Shown here: one piece after another, positions 53,559 to 62,266 of the stretch
How the letters are laid out: every line of letters begins with the position of its first letter
How positions within the stretch are numbered: the stretch's first letter is position 1
NCBI RefSeq assembly: GCF_000379105.1
Contig: NZ_KB900609.1
Span: 2,654,365-2,718,364 of the forward strand
Direction of reading: 5' to 3'
DNA length: 64,000 nucleotides
DNA from: Methylobacterium sp. WSM2598
GTDB taxonomy: Bacteria; Pseudomonadota; Alphaproteobacteria; Rhizobiales; Beijerinckiaceae
Position numbers and translations under genes: made by a program
The notes under the pieces: generated by a model
What the model was told of the DNA's origin: nothing
Seen by the model: only the letters and a program-made list of their open reading frames with translations
The model's database searches: none

Positions 53559-54260
53559 TCAGGGGCTCTCCTCGCCGGCGGCCGCGTCGAGGGCGGCCAG
53601 GGTCGCGAGCGCGAGCGGGCGGGTGATGCGCCGTCCGCGGCTCAACCCCTCGTGGTCGAGGGCGGCGACGACGTCGCGGGCGCGGCCGAGGGAGCGGTCG
53701 ATGCGCAGCGCGAGGGCGTCGACGACGCTGGTATCGACCACGAGCTGGCGGTCGACGAAGAGCTTGACCAGCACCGCCCGCAGCAGGGCCTCGTCCGGCG
53801 GCGCGAGGCCGAGGGTGGGGGCGAGCCGCAGGCGCGAGCGCAGGTCGGGCGTGGCGAGGCCCCAGCCCTCGACCGGGCCGCTGCCGGTGACGACGAGGCC
53901 GCGCCCGCGCTCGCGGGCGAGGTTGAGGAGGTGGAACAGGGCGGGCTCGTCGCGCCCGGACGGCCTGTCCGCATCCTCGACCACGAGGGCCGGCTCTCCG
54001 GCGAGGTCCGGCAGGGCGGCCCGCGTCACGGCGCCGGCCGCCACGATGCGGGCCCCGGCCCGCTCGGCCCAGATCGCCGCGAGGTGGCTCTTGCCGCTGC
54101 CCGGGGGACCGGTGAGGACGAGGACCGGGTCGGGCCAGTCGGGCCAGGCCTCGATCCGCGCGTAGGCGTCCTCGTTGCTCGGGCCGACCAGGAAATCCTC
54201 GGGGCCGAAGCGGGGATCGAGGGGCAGGTCGAGGGCGAGCTGGCGCGGAGCCTCCGGCAT
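53559..54260 (-). CDS. hdaA: DnaA-regulatory AAA+ protein HdaA
   Basis: 233 residues. N-terminal QLALDLPLDPRFGPEDFLVG includes the clamp-binding QLxLxL-like motif. It has Walker A TGPPGSGKSH, a Walker B-like ALVVEDAD, and a DnaA-like helical lid (LRSRLRLAPTLGLAPPDEAL). HdaA bound to the DNA polymerase clamp stimulates ATP hydrolysis by DnaA and so prevents re-initiation. The ATG shares one base with the stop of the AI-2E gene (TGATG). Confidence 0.9.
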   Translation of the reverse strand: MPEAPRQLALDLPLDPRFGPEDFLVGPSNEDAYARIEAWPDWPDPVLVLTGPPGSGKSHLAAIWAERAGARIVAAGAVTRAALPDLAGEPALVVEDADRPSGRDEPALFHLLNLARERGRGLVVTGSGPVEGWGLATPDLRSRLRLAPTLGLAPPDEALLRAVLVKLFVDRQLVVDTSVVDALALRIDRSLGRARDVVAALDHEGLSRGRRITRPLALATLAALDAAAGEESP

Positions 54261-55498
54261 CAGGCGCGGCTCCGCGCGTCGTGGTCCGCCGGCGGCCGCG
54301 CCGCGGCCGGCAGCGGCGCCGGCGCCAGCGGGAGCGCCGCCGGCAGCGGCGCCTCGCCCCAGTAGAGGCTGCTCTCCAGGTAGCGCCGCACCGCGAACCG
54401 CGCGACGACGCCGAGCGCCGCGGCGATCGGCACGGCGAGCAGCAGGCCGAGGAAGCCGAACAGCGAGCCGAAGGCGAGGAGCGCGAACATCAGCCAGACC
54501 GGGTGCAGGCGCACCGCGTCGCCGACGAGCTTGGGCTGCAGCACGTTGCCCTCCATGAACTGGCCGACCAGGAACACCCCGAGCGTGGCCAGGATCCAGG
54601 GCCAGTCCGGCCAGAACTGCACCACCGCGACCCCGGTCGAGAGCAGGAAGCCGGTGAGCGAGCCCACGTAGGGGATGAAGGTGAGGAAGCCGGCGAGCAG
54701 CCCGATCAGCACGCCGAAATTGAGCCCGATCAGGAACAGGCCGAGCGCGTAGAAGGTGCCGAGCAGGAGGCAGACCAGGCTCTGGCCGCGGATGAAGCTG
54801 GTGATCGCCCGGTCGATGTCGCGGGCGATGAGGCGCACGGTGTCCCGGTGGCGGGGCGGCACCCAGCCGTCGAGGGTGGCGGTCATGCGGTCCCAGTCGA
54901 TCAGGAGGTAGAAGGCGACGACGGGCGTGACGACGAGGAGCGACAGGATCCCGACGACGGCCTGGCTCCCCGACCAGAGGGAGCCGGCGAGGTTGACGAG
55001 GAAGCTGCCGGCCTGCCCGACGAGGCGCCCGACCGAGGCCTGCAGGTCCTGGAGCGTGCCCGCCCCGCCCGCCCGCTCGAGAAGCGGCCCGGCATTCTCG
55101 GCGATGATCGCCTGGATCCGCGAGACCACCCCGGGCAGGGCGGCGGCGAGCGCGCCGATCTGGCGGGCGGCGAGGGGCACCGCGATGATCAGCGCCAGCA
55201 GCAGCCCGAGCACGAACACCGCCAGGATCAAGAAGGTGGCGGAAAGCCGCCCGATCCCGAGCCGCTCCAGCCGGTCGGCGACCGGGTCGAGCACGTAGGC
55301 GAGGGCCGCGCCGGCCACGAAGGGCACCAGCACGTCCCGCAGCTCGTAGAGCAGGACGACCACGACCGCGAGCACGGCGAGCCCGATCGTGGCGCGGCGC
55401 TGGAGCATTCCCGGTTCCCGTGGCGGCGCGTCCCCGCCGCCCGGCGCAGATAGGGATGCGGCCTCCCCAGGGTCAAGCCGCTGCTGCGGGCGGGTCAC
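54260..55498 (-). CDS. AI-2E family transporter (PerM/YhhT-like)
   Basis: 412 residues from a GTG at 55498 that follows GGGAGGAGGCGCC and overlaps the stop of the upstream gene by GTGA; an ATG at 55408 would shorten the protein by 30 residues. Seven or eight membrane segments carry family motifs: VLVPFVAGAALAYVLDPVAD, FYLLIDWDRM, LTFIPYVGSLTGFLLSTGV and GNVLQPKLVGDAVRLHPVWL. The family exports diverse small compounds; the substrate here is unknown. Confidence 0.9.
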   Translation of the reverse strand: MTRPQQRLDPGEAASLSAPGGGDAPPREPGMLQRRATIGLAVLAVVVVLLYELRDVLVPFVAGAALAYVLDPVADRLERLGIGRLSATFLILAVFVLGLLLALIIAVPLAARQIGALAAALPGVVSRIQAIIAENAGPLLERAGGAGTLQDLQASVGRLVGQAGSFLVNLAGSLWSGSQAVVGILSLLVVTPVVAFYLLIDWDRMTATLDGWVPPRHRDTVRLIARDIDRAITSFIRGQSLVCLLLGTFYALGLFLIGLNFGVLIGLLAGFLTFIPYVGSLTGFLLSTGVAVVQFWPDWPWILATLGVFLVGQFMEGNVLQPKLVGDAVRLHPVWLMFALLAFGSLFGFLGLLLAVPIAAALGVVARFAVRRYLESSLYWGEAPLPAALPLAPAPLPAAARPPADHDARSRA

Positions 55499-56037
55499 GG
55501 CGCCTCCTCCCGGCTCATGTGCCGCATCCAGAGGAGGCCGTAGACCAGCACGGAGGCCGCCGCCAGGGCGGCGACGAGGATCGCCGCCAGGGTCTCGGCC
55601 GGGTGGGGCGGCGCCCCGAAGGCGCGCAGGGCCAGGAGCCCCCCGGCGAAGACGATCTGCAGCGCGGTGTTGAGCTTGCCGATCAGGAGCGGGCGGATCG
55701 CCATGCGCCGGTCGAGGAGCCACGCGAGCAGGATCGCCCCCAGCACCATGACGTCGCGCGAGACGATCACGATGGCGAGCCACGCGGGCACCGCGCCGAC
55801 CACCGCGAGGGCGACGAAGATCGAGACCAGCAGCGCCTTGTCGGCCAGCGCGTCCAGGTAGGCGCCGAGTTGGCTCTTCATGTTGAAGCGGCGGGCGACG
55901 TAGCCGTCGACCGCGTCCGAGAGGCCCGCCAGCGCGAAGCCCGCGAAGGCGAGCGCCCAAGCCCCCTGCCCGATCATCGCGATCACGAAGGGGACCAGGA
56001 CGAGGCGGCCGAGGGTGATCAGGTTGGGGATCGTCAT
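55495..56037 (-). CDS. CDP-alcohol phosphatidyltransferase family protein
   Basis: 180 residues. [20 protein letters not shown] opens the family, and the active-site motif DG-x2-AR-x8-G-x3-D-x3-D is intact in [11 protein letters not shown] through [10 protein letters not shown]. Five to six membrane segments are expected. It condenses a CDP-diacylglycerol with an alcohol such as glycerol 3-phosphate, or with cardiolipin-synthesis partners. The start at 56037 is preferred because upstream in-frame codons read into repeat DNA. It heads the ppk operon, divergent from purM. Confidence 0.9.
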   Translation of the reverse strand: MTIPNLITLGRLVLVPFVIAMIGQGAWALAFAGFALAGLSDAVDGYVARRFNMKSQLGAYLDALADKALLVSIFVALAVVGAVPAWLAIVIVSRDVMVLGAILLAWLLDRRMAIRPLLIGKLNTALQIVFAGGLLALRAFGAPPHPAETLAAILVAALAAASVLVYGLLWMRHMSREEAP

Positions 56038-56092
56038 GCGGGGCGGTCGATCTCTCCGTCCCGCCATGGTGTCAGAAGCCGCGCGCCGCCTC

Positions 56093-56134
56093 CACCCGGC
56101 GACTCGCACCCGGCGACCCGCACCCGGCGACTCG
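56093..56134. repeat. Three 14-bp tandem units in the purM/pgsA-like spacer
   Basis: CACCCGGCGACTCG, CACCCGGCGACCCG and CACCCGGCGACTCG lie head to tail in the divergent promoter region (157 bp between start codons). The unit length is not a multiple of three, fitting a non-coding position. Confidence 0.85.
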
Positions 56135-56194
56135 CCGCCCGCGCCGGAAGCGGCTACACGGGGCGGCAGCGCAAAGCCGAAGGGTTCACGGGTG

Positions 56195-57262
56195 ATGGCG
56201 GGCGAGAACGGGCTGACCTATGCCGCAGCGGGCGTCGACATCGACGCGGGCAACGCCATGGTCGAGGCGATCAAGCCGCTGGTGCGCTCGACCCGCCGCC
56301 CCGGCGCGGATGCGGAGATCGGCGGCTTCGGCGGCCTGTTCGACCTCAAGGCCGCGGGCTTCTCCGACCCGATCCTGGTCGCGGCCAACGACGGCGTCGG
56401 CACCAAGGTCAAGATCGCGATCGAGACCGGGCGCCACGACACGATCGGGATCGACCTCGTGGCGATGTGCGTCAACGACATCGTGGTGCAGGGGGCCGAG
56501 CCCCTGTTCTTCCTCGACTACTACGCCACGGGCAAGCTGGTGCCGGGGGTGGGCGCGGCGATCGTGACGGGCATCGCCGAGGGCTGCCGGCAGGCGGGCT
56601 GCGCGCTGATCGGCGGCGAGACCGCCGAGATGCCCGGCCTCTACGACGGGTCCGACTACGACCTCGCGGGCTTCGCGGTCGGCGCGGCCGAGCGCGGGGC
56701 GCTGCTGCCGGCCGACGGCATCGCCCCCGGCGACCTCGTGCTCGGGCTCCCCTCCTCGGGCGTGCACTCGAACGGCTTCTCGCTGGTGCGCCGGATCGTC
56801 TCGGCCTCGGGCCTGCCCTGGGACGCGCCCGCGCCCTTCGCGCCGGGCCGGAGCCTCGGCGAGGCGCTGCTGACCCCGACCCGGATCTACGTGCGCCCGC
56901 TCCTCGCGGCGCTGCGGGCGACCGGCCGCGGGGCGATCAAGGCGCTCGCCCACATCACGGGCGGGGGCTTCCCCGACAACCTTCCCCGGGTGCTGCCGGA
57001 GGCGGTCGGCATCGCCCTCGACCTCGACGCGGTGGCGGTGCCGCCGGTCTTCGGCTGGCTCGCCCGCACCGGCGGCGTCGCGGTGCCGGAGATGCTGCGC
57101 ACCTTCAATTGCGGCATCGGCATGGTGGTGGTGGTGGCGCCGGAGCGGATCGAGGCCGTCGAGGCGGCGCTCCGCGCGGCCGGCGAGGCGCCGGTCCGGC
57201 TCGGGACGGTCACGCCCCGGGGCGAGGCCCCCGTCAGCTTCGCGGGCAGGCTCGGCCTGTGA
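56195..57262 (+). CDS. purM: Phosphoribosylformylglycinamidine cyclo-ligase (AIR synthetase)
   Basis: 355 residues. PurM landmarks: [73 protein letters not shown], and the C-terminal [16 protein letters not shown]. It converts FGAM to AIR using ATP in purine synthesis. purN follows with a GTGA overlap. Confidence 0.98.
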   Translation: MAGENGLTYAAAGVDIDAGNAMVEAIKPLVRSTRRPGADAEIGGFGGLFDLKAAGFSDPILVAANDGVGTKVKIAIETGRHDTIGIDLVAMCVNDIVVQGAEPLFFLDYYATGKLVPGVGAAIVTGIAEGCRQAGCALIGGETAEMPGLYDGSDYDLAGFAVGAAERGALLPADGIAPGDLVLGLPSSGVHSNGFSLVRRIVSASGLPWDAPAPFAPGRSLGEALLTPTRIYVRPLLAALRATGRGAIKALAHITGGGFPDNLPRVLPEAVGIALDLDAVAVPPVFGWLARTGGVAVPEMLRTFNCGIGMVVVVAPERIEAVEAALRAAGEAPVRLGTVTPRGEAPVSFAGRLGL

Positions 57263-57915
57263 CGGCGCGCCCCCGCACCGCGATCCTGATCTCGGGGCGC
57301 GGCTCCAACATGGTCTCGCTGCTGCGGGCGGCGGAGGATCCGGCCTATCCGGCGCAATTCGTGCTCGCGGCCTCGAACCGGCCCGACGCGCCCGGCCTCG
57401 CCCACGCGGCGGCGGCCGGCCTCGCGACGCTCGCCCTCGACCACCGGGCCCATCCGGACCGGGCGGGCTTCGACGCCGCCCTCGACGCGGGGCTGCGCGC
57501 CCACGGGATCGAGCTCGTGGTGCTGGCGGGCTTCATGCGCGTGCTGACCCCCGGCTTCGTCGAGGCCTGGGCGGGCCGGATGGTCAACATCCATCCCTCC
57601 CTGCTGCCGCTCTTCCGCGGCACACACACCCACGCGCAGGCGCTGGCGGCCGGGGTGCGGCTCCACGGCTGCACGGTGCATTTCGTGGTGCCCGAACTCG
57701 ATGCGGGCCCGATCATCGCGCAGGCCGCCGTGCCGGTGCGCCCGGACGACGACGCCGACAGCCTCGCGGCCCGGGTCCTGGTGCAGGAGCACCGGCTCTA
57801 CCCGGCGGCGGTCGCGCTCGTCGCCGCGGGCCGGGCGCGGCTCGACGGCGACCGGGTGGCGTTCGCGCAGGGGAGCGCCCCGCCCGAGGGGGCGCTGCTG
57901 TCGCTGGCATCCTGA
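57259..57915 (+). CDS. purN: Phosphoribosylglycinamide formyltransferase 1
   Basis: 218 residues, GTG start coupled to pur[17 protein letters not shown] is the substrate loop; [20 protein letters not shown] holds the catalytic Asn and His, and [17 protein letters not shown] the catalytic Asp. It transfers a formyl group from 10-formyltetrahydrofolate to GAR. It ends 59 bp from bioA on the other strand with a shared terminator-like hairpin. Confidence 0.98.
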   Translation: MTARPRTAILISGRGSNMVSLLRAAEDPAYPAQFVLAASNRPDAPGLAHAAAAGLATLALDHRAHPDRAGFDAALDAGLRAHGIELVVLAGFMRVLTPGFVEAWAGRMVNIHPSLLPLFRGTHTHAQALAAGVRLHGCTVHFVVPELDAGPIIAQAAVPVRPDDDADSLAARVLVQEHRLYPAAVALVAAGRARLDGDRVAFAQGSAPPEGALLSLAS

Positions 57916-57923
57916 AGGGTCGC

Positions 57924-57956
57924 GGCGCGGGACCGGGCGGCCGACCCGGTCGCGCC
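57924..57956. terminator. Bidirectional terminator-like hairpin between purN and bioA
   Basis: GACCGGG (57931-57937) and CCCGGTC (57945-57951), extended by GGCGCG and GCGCC across a two-base bulge, form a long GC stem in the convergent spacer. No T-run follows. Confidence 0.45.
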
Positions 57957-57974
57957 CCCGCCGCGGCCGGCCCC

Positions 57975-59222
57975 TCAGCGGGCGCCCAGCACCTCCCGCA
58001 TCGCGGCGAGCAGGAGGCCGAGATCCTCCTCGCCGATGGTGAGGCAGGGGGTGAGGTAGACGATGTCGCCGAAGGGCCGCACCCAGACGCCCCGCTCCAG
58101 GAAGGCGGCCTTGAGGCCCGCGAGGTCGAGGGGCGGCGCGAGCTGCACCGCCCCGATCGCCCCCAGCACCCGCACGTCCACGATGCCGGGCCGGCCCCGC
58201 AGCGGGGCGAGCCCCTCCTCCAGCCGCGCCGCCAGGGCCCGCGCCTGGGCGAGGCGGGGCTCGCGGGCGAAGAGGTCGAGGCTCGCATTCGCCGCCGCGC
58301 AGGCGAGCGGGTTCGCCATGAAGGTCGGCCCGTGCATCAGCGCGGCGGCGGGATCGTCGGACCAGAAGGCGGAGAAGATCTCGGTGGTCGCCACCGTGGC
58401 GGCGAGCGGCATCGTGCCGCCCGTGAGCGCCTTCGAGAGGCAGATCAGGTCCGGCACCACCCCCGCCTGCTCGCAGGCGAACAGGCTGCCGGTGCGGCCG
58501 AAGCCGGTGAAGACCTCGTCCAGGATCAGGATCAGGCCGTGGCGGCGAGCGAGCCGCGCGATCCGCGCCAGCACCTCGGGCGGATGCATGCGCATGCCGC
58601 CGGCCCCCTGCACCAGCGGCTCCACGATCACCCCGGCGAGCCCGTCGCGGTGGCGCGCCAGCCCGGCATCGAGGGCGGCCTCCCGCGCGCGCGTGTCGGG
58701 GAGGTCGAAGAAGACCTGCTCGGGCAGGTAGCGGCCGAAGCGGCGATGCATCCCCTCCTCGGGGTCGCAGACCGACATCGCCCCCATCGTGTCGCCGTGA
58801 TAGCCGCCCCGGAAGGCGGCGAAGCGGGAGCGGCCCGCGACGCCGCGGTTGAGCCAGACCTGGGCCGCCGCCTTCAGGGCGACTTCGACCGCCACCGAGC
58901 CCGAATCCGAGAAGAAGACGTGGTCGAGATCCCCCGGCAGGAGGCCGGCGAGGCGCCGCGCCAGGGTCTCGGCCGGGGCGTGGGTCAGGCCGCCGAACAT
59001 CACGTGCGGCATCGCGTCGAGCTGCGCGGCCACCGCCCGGGCAATCTCCGGGTGGTTGTAGCCGTGGCAGGCCGTCCACCAGGAGGCGATGCCGTCGACC
59101 AGGGAGCGGCCGTCCTCGAGCAGGATGCGGCTGCCCTGCGTGCGGGCGGCCCGCAGGGGCGGGGCGGCCGTCTTCATCTGCGTGTAGGGGCGCCAGAGGG
59201 CGTGGTCGCGGGGCTCGCTCAT
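57975..59222 (-). CDS. bioA: Adenosylmethionine-8-amino-7-oxononanoate aminotransferase
   Basis: 415 residues, fold-type I PLP enzyme. BioA features: ALWRPYTQMKTAAPPLRAAR at the N-terminus, SWWTACHGYNHPEIARAV, VFFSDSGSVAVEVALKAAAQ, YHGDTMGAMSV, DEVFTGFGRTGSLFACEQ, and the PLP lysine in CLSKALTGGTMPLAAT. It transaminates KAPA to DAPA with SAM as amino donor. It lies apart from bioF-bioD, on the other side of and on the same strand as a MarR-GNAT regulator. Confidence 0.97.
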   Translation of the reverse strand: MSEPRDHALWRPYTQMKTAAPPLRAARTQGSRILLEDGRSLVDGIASWWTACHGYNHPEIARAVAAQLDAMPHVMFGGLTHAPAETLARRLAGLLPGDLDHVFFSDSGSVAVEVALKAAAQVWLNRGVAGRSRFAAFRGGYHGDTMGAMSVCDPEEGMHRRFGRYLPEQVFFDLPDTRAREAALDAGLARHRDGLAGVIVEPLVQGAGGMRMHPPEVLARIARLARRHGLILILDEVFTGFGRTGSLFACEQAGVVPDLICLSKALTGGTMPLAATVATTEIFSAFWSDDPAAALMHGPTFMANPLACAAANASLDLFAREPRLAQARALAARLEEGLAPLRGRPGIVDVRVLGAIGAVQLAPPLDLAGLKAAFLERGVWVRPFGDIVYLTPCLTIGEEDLGLLLAAMREVLGAR

Positions 59223-59252
59223 GCGGCCAGTCGGCGCGCGGGCGCGCCGGTG

Positions 59253-60197
59253 TCAAGCGGCGCGATCGCGGCCCGCGAGATCGAGGCTCCAGGTCTCGCC
59301 GACGAGGTCCCGCCCGAAGGAGCGGTGCGGCGCCCGCTCGGCGAGGCGGAACCCCGCCCGCTCGTAGAGGCGCCGGGCCGGGGCGAGCACGTCGTTCGTC
59401 CACAGCGTCACTTGGCGGTAGCCCGCGCCGCGCGCGAAGGCGAGGCAGGTCTCGACGAGCCGCCGGCCGGTGCCCGAGCCCCGCGCCGCCGCCTCGACGT
59501 AGAGGAGCCGCAGCTTCGCCACCGCCTCCGATTGCCGGACCAGGAAGACGCTGCCGACCGGCGAGCCGCCGCTCTCCGCCACCCAGCCGCCCTCGCGGGC
59601 GGGATCGTGCCCCGCCACGAAACCCGCGAGGATGCCCGCGACGAGGCCCTCGAAGCTGTCGTCGAAGCCGTATTCCTCGGCGTAGAGGCGGCCCTGGCGG
59701 TGGATGATCCAGCCGGTATCGCCCGCCCGGAAGGGGCGGATCGCCACCGGAGCGGGGGCCGGGGCCGGGGTGAGGAGGCCCTGGACCCGCTCCATCGCCC
59801 GCACCAGCTCCGCCCGGTCCGGCGGCGCGAGCCGCGCCAGCATCGCCTCGACCTCGCCCCGCGAGGCCGCGTCGAGGGGGGCGAAGGCCGCCCGCCCGGC
59901 CGCCGTCAGCGTCAGTTCGTGGCGCCGCGCGTCGCGCGCCGAGGGCGTCCTGGCGACGAGGCCCCGGGCGGCGAAGCGCTTGAGCAGGCGGCTGAGATAG
60001 CCCGCGTCGAGGCCGAGATCCTGGCCGAGCTCCGCCGCATTGGGCCGGTCGCGATGCGCCAGTTCGTAGAGCACCCGCGCCTCGGTGAGCGAGTAGGGGC
60101 TGCGGTGCAGGCCCTCGTCGAGGAGGCCGATCTGGCGCGTGTAGAAGCGGTTGAACGCGCGCACCGCGGCGACCGCGTCGGATGGGGGCTCTGCCAT
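59253..60197 (-). CDS. MarR-type regulator fused to a GNAT acetyltransferase
   Basis: 314 residues. A winged-helix domain (about 1-145; LTEARVLYELAHRDRPNAAE, LDAGYLSRLLKRFAARGLVA) is joined to a GNAT domain (about 150-305; LRLLYVEAAARGSGTGRRLV is the acetyl-CoA loop, VTLWTNDVLAPARRLYERAG the last helix region). Bifunctional HTH/GNAT proteins are a known family; their acetylation substrates are mostly undefined. AGGAGGAGCC precedes the ATG. It is 30 bp upstream of bioA on the same strand and divergent from bioF-bioD, so it may regulate biotin synthesis. Confidence 0.9.
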   Translation of the reverse strand: MAEPPSDAVAAVRAFNRFYTRQIGLLDEGLHRSPYSLTEARVLYELAHRDRPNAAELGQDLGLDAGYLSRLLKRFAARGLVARTPSARDARRHELTLTAAGRAAFAPLDAASRGEVEAMLARLAPPDRAELVRAMERVQGLLTPAPAPAPVAIRPFRAGDTGWIIHRQGRLYAEEYGFDDSFEGLVAGILAGFVAGHDPAREGGWVAESGGSPVGSVFLVRQSEAVAKLRLLYVEAAARGSGTGRRLVETCLAFARGAGYRQVTLWTNDVLAPARRLYERAGFRLAERAPHRSFGRDLVGETWSLDLAGRDRAA

Positions 60198-60233
60198 GGC
60201 TCCTCCTGAACGCGCGGAGCTTGGCGCGATCAG

Positions 60234-60246
60234 TTGACCAAGTCAA
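60234..60246. promoter_or_regulatory. Candidate operator between the MarR-GNAT gene and bioF
   Basis: TTGAC-CAA-GTCAA is a perfect 5-bp-arm palindrome in the only AT-rich patch of the divergent spacer, 36 bp upstream of the regulator ATG and about 145 bp upstream of bioF. Position and symmetry suit binding by the adjacent MarR domain. Confidence 0.5.
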
Positions 60247-60390
60247 TTAATTCGAGGCGGGCGCCGCGGCGTACCGGCGCGGCGGCCGCACCGGCCGAGG
60301 CGGCCGTCCGGCCCCGTCCCGGCAGGCGCGCGGTCGGTCGCAGATTCGTCCGGCTTGACACCCTGCCGGCCGCGGGCCCACAGCCCCGCC

Positions 60391-61530
60391 ATGCCGGTTC
60401 CTCCCACCCCCAGCCTCGACGCCTTCGCGGCCGCCAAGCTCGCCGGGCTCGACGCGGCGGGCCTGCGCCGCCGCCTCGTGCCGACCGCCCGCACCGGCGG
60501 CGCCCGGGCCGAGCGGGACGGCCGGGCGGTCGTCTCCTTCTCCTGCAACGACTATCTGGGCCTCGCGACCCATCCCGAGGTGGTGGCCGCGGCGCACGCC
60601 GCCCTCGACCGCTACGGGGCGGGCAGCGGCGGCTCGCGCCTCGTCACCGGGAGCCACCCGATCCTCGCCGAACTCGAAGCGGCCCTCGCCGCCCGGAAGG
60701 GCCACGAGGCGGCGCTGGTCTTCGGCAGCGGCTACCTCGCCAATCTGGGCGTCACCCCGGCCCTCGTCGGGGCGGGCGACCTGATCCTGATCGACGAACT
60801 CGGCCATTCCTGCATGTGGGCGGGGACGCGCCTCGCGGGCGCCCGCGCCCTGCCCTTCCGCCACAACGACCTCGGCCACCTCGAGGACCTGCTGGCGCGC
60901 GAGCGCGCGCGCGCGCGCCGCGCGCTCATCCTCACCGAGCGGGTCTTCTCGATGGACGGCGACCGCGCCCCGGTCGCGGAGATCCTCGGCCTCGCCCGCG
61001 CCTTCGACGCCTGGACCCTGGTCGACGACGCGCACGGGCTCGGCGTCGTCGGGCCGGACGCGACCGCGCCGCTGGAGATGGGCACCCTGTCGAAGGCGCT
61101 CGGCAGCTACGGCGGCTATCTCTGCGCCTCGCGGCCGGCGATCGACCTCCTGACCTCGCGGGCGCGCAGCTTCGTCTACACGACCGGCCTGCCCCCGGCC
61201 TCCGCGGCCGCGGCCCTGGCCGCCCTCCGGCTGATCGAGGCCGAGCCGGCCCGCGCCGCCCGGCCGCTCGCGCTCGCCCGCCGCTTCACCGCCCGGCTCG
61301 GCCTGCCGGAGGCGCAGAGCGCCGTCGTGCCCGTCCTCGTCGGCGAGGCCGAGGCCGCGCTCGCCCTGTCGCGGGCGCTGGAGGCGCGGGGCTTCCTGGT
61401 GGTGGCGATCCGGCCCCCGACCGTGCCGCCCGGCACCGCCCGCCTGCGCGTCGCCTTCTCGGCGGCGCACGAGGAGGCGGAGGTCGACGCCCTGGCCCAG
61501 GCCCTCCTCGATCTCGGGGCCGCGGCGTGA
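60391..61530 (+). CDS. bioF: 8-amino-7-oxononanoate synthase
   Basis: 379 residues, PLP-dependent alpha-oxoamine synthase. Motifs: SFSCNDYLGLATHPEVVAAA, YGAGSGGSRLVTGSHPILAE, DELGHSCMWAG, ERVFSMDGDRAPV, LVDDAHGLGVVG, and the PLP lysine in GTLSKALGSYGGYL. It joins pimeloyl thioester and alanine to give KAPA. The ATG at 60391 was chosen over an in-frame TTG at 60355. A pure GC/CG alternation at about 60897-60925 encodes ERARARRA. bioD overlaps by GTGA. Confidence 0.96.
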   Translation: MPVPPTPSLDAFAAAKLAGLDAAGLRRRLVPTARTGGARAERDGRAVVSFSCNDYLGLATHPEVVAAAHAALDRYGAGSGGSRLVTGSHPILAELEAALAARKGHEAALVFGSGYLANLGVTPALVGAGDLILIDELGHSCMWAGTRLAGARALPFRHNDLGHLEDLLARERARARRALILTERVFSMDGDRAPVAEILGLARAFDAWTLVDDAHGLGVVGPDATAPLEMGTLSKALGSYGGYLCASRPAIDLLTSRARSFVYTTGLPPASAAAALAALRLIEAEPARAARPLALARRFTARLGLPEAQSAVVPVLVGEAEAALALSRALEARGFLVVAIRPPTVPPGTARLRVAFSAAHEEAEVDALAQALLDLGAAA

Positions 61531-62204
61531 GCGCCCTGTTCGTCGCGGGCGCCGGCACCGAGATCGGCAAGACCTACGTCACCGCGGCGCTGACCCGGGC
61601 GCTGCGGCAGGACGGCCGGCGCGTCCTCGCCCTCAAGCCCGTCGCGAGCGGCGTGCCGCCCCTCGCCGATCCGGATTTCGCGGAGAGCGACACGGCCCGG
61701 CTCCTGGCGGCCCAGGACCTGCCGGTGACGCCCGAGACCGTGGCGGCCACGACGCCCTGGCGCTTCGCCGCGCCCCTGGCGCCGGACCTCGCGGCCGCCC
61801 GCGAGGGCCGCCGCCTCGCCCTCGACGACCTCGCGGCGTGGTGCCGGACCGCGATCGCGGCGGCCGCGCCGGGGACGGCCGTGCTCGTCGAGGGCGTCGG
61901 CGGGCTGATGAGCCCGCTCACCGCGGAGGCGACGGGCCTCGCCTGGCTGAAGGCCCTCGGGCTCCCGACGCTCCTCGTGTCCGGCAGCTATCTCGGGGCG
62001 ATCAGCCACGCGCTCACCGCGGTCGAGACCCTGCGCCACCACGCGGTCGCGCTGCGGGCCGTGGTGGTGAGCGAGACGCCAGGGGCCCCGACCCCGCCCG
62101 AGACCGTCGCGGAGGCGATCGGCCGGCACGCGGGCGCGCGGGTGCTCTGCGTGCGGCGCGGCGGCGGCTTCCCGGCCGAGGGGCTCTCGGTGGTGCCGGG
62201 CTGA
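61527..62204 (+). CDS. bioD: Dethiobiotin synthetase
   Basis: 225 residues, GTG start overlapping bioF. P-loop GAGTEIGKTYV at about 7-17; KPVASG and the VLVEGVGGLMSPLT region, with the final LPTLLVSGSYLGAISHALT, are BioD hallmarks. It closes the ureido ring of dethiobiotin from DAPA, CO2 and ATP. bioB was not found in this window. Confidence 0.95.
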   Translation: MSALFVAGAGTEIGKTYVTAALTRALRQDGRRVLALKPVASGVPPLADPDFAESDTARLLAAQDLPVTPETVAATTPWRFAAPLAPDLAAAREGRRLALDDLAAWCRTAIAAAAPGTAVLVEGVGGLMSPLTAEATGLAWLKALGLPTLLVSGSYLGAISHALTAVETLRHHAVALRAVVVSETPGAPTPPETVAEAIGRHAGARVLCVRRGGGFPAEGLSVVPG

Positions 62205-62266
62205 TCCGGAGGTCCGCTGACCGGTGCGGCCTCGCAGCGGGGCGTGGCCGCGATCGGCGGCACGGA

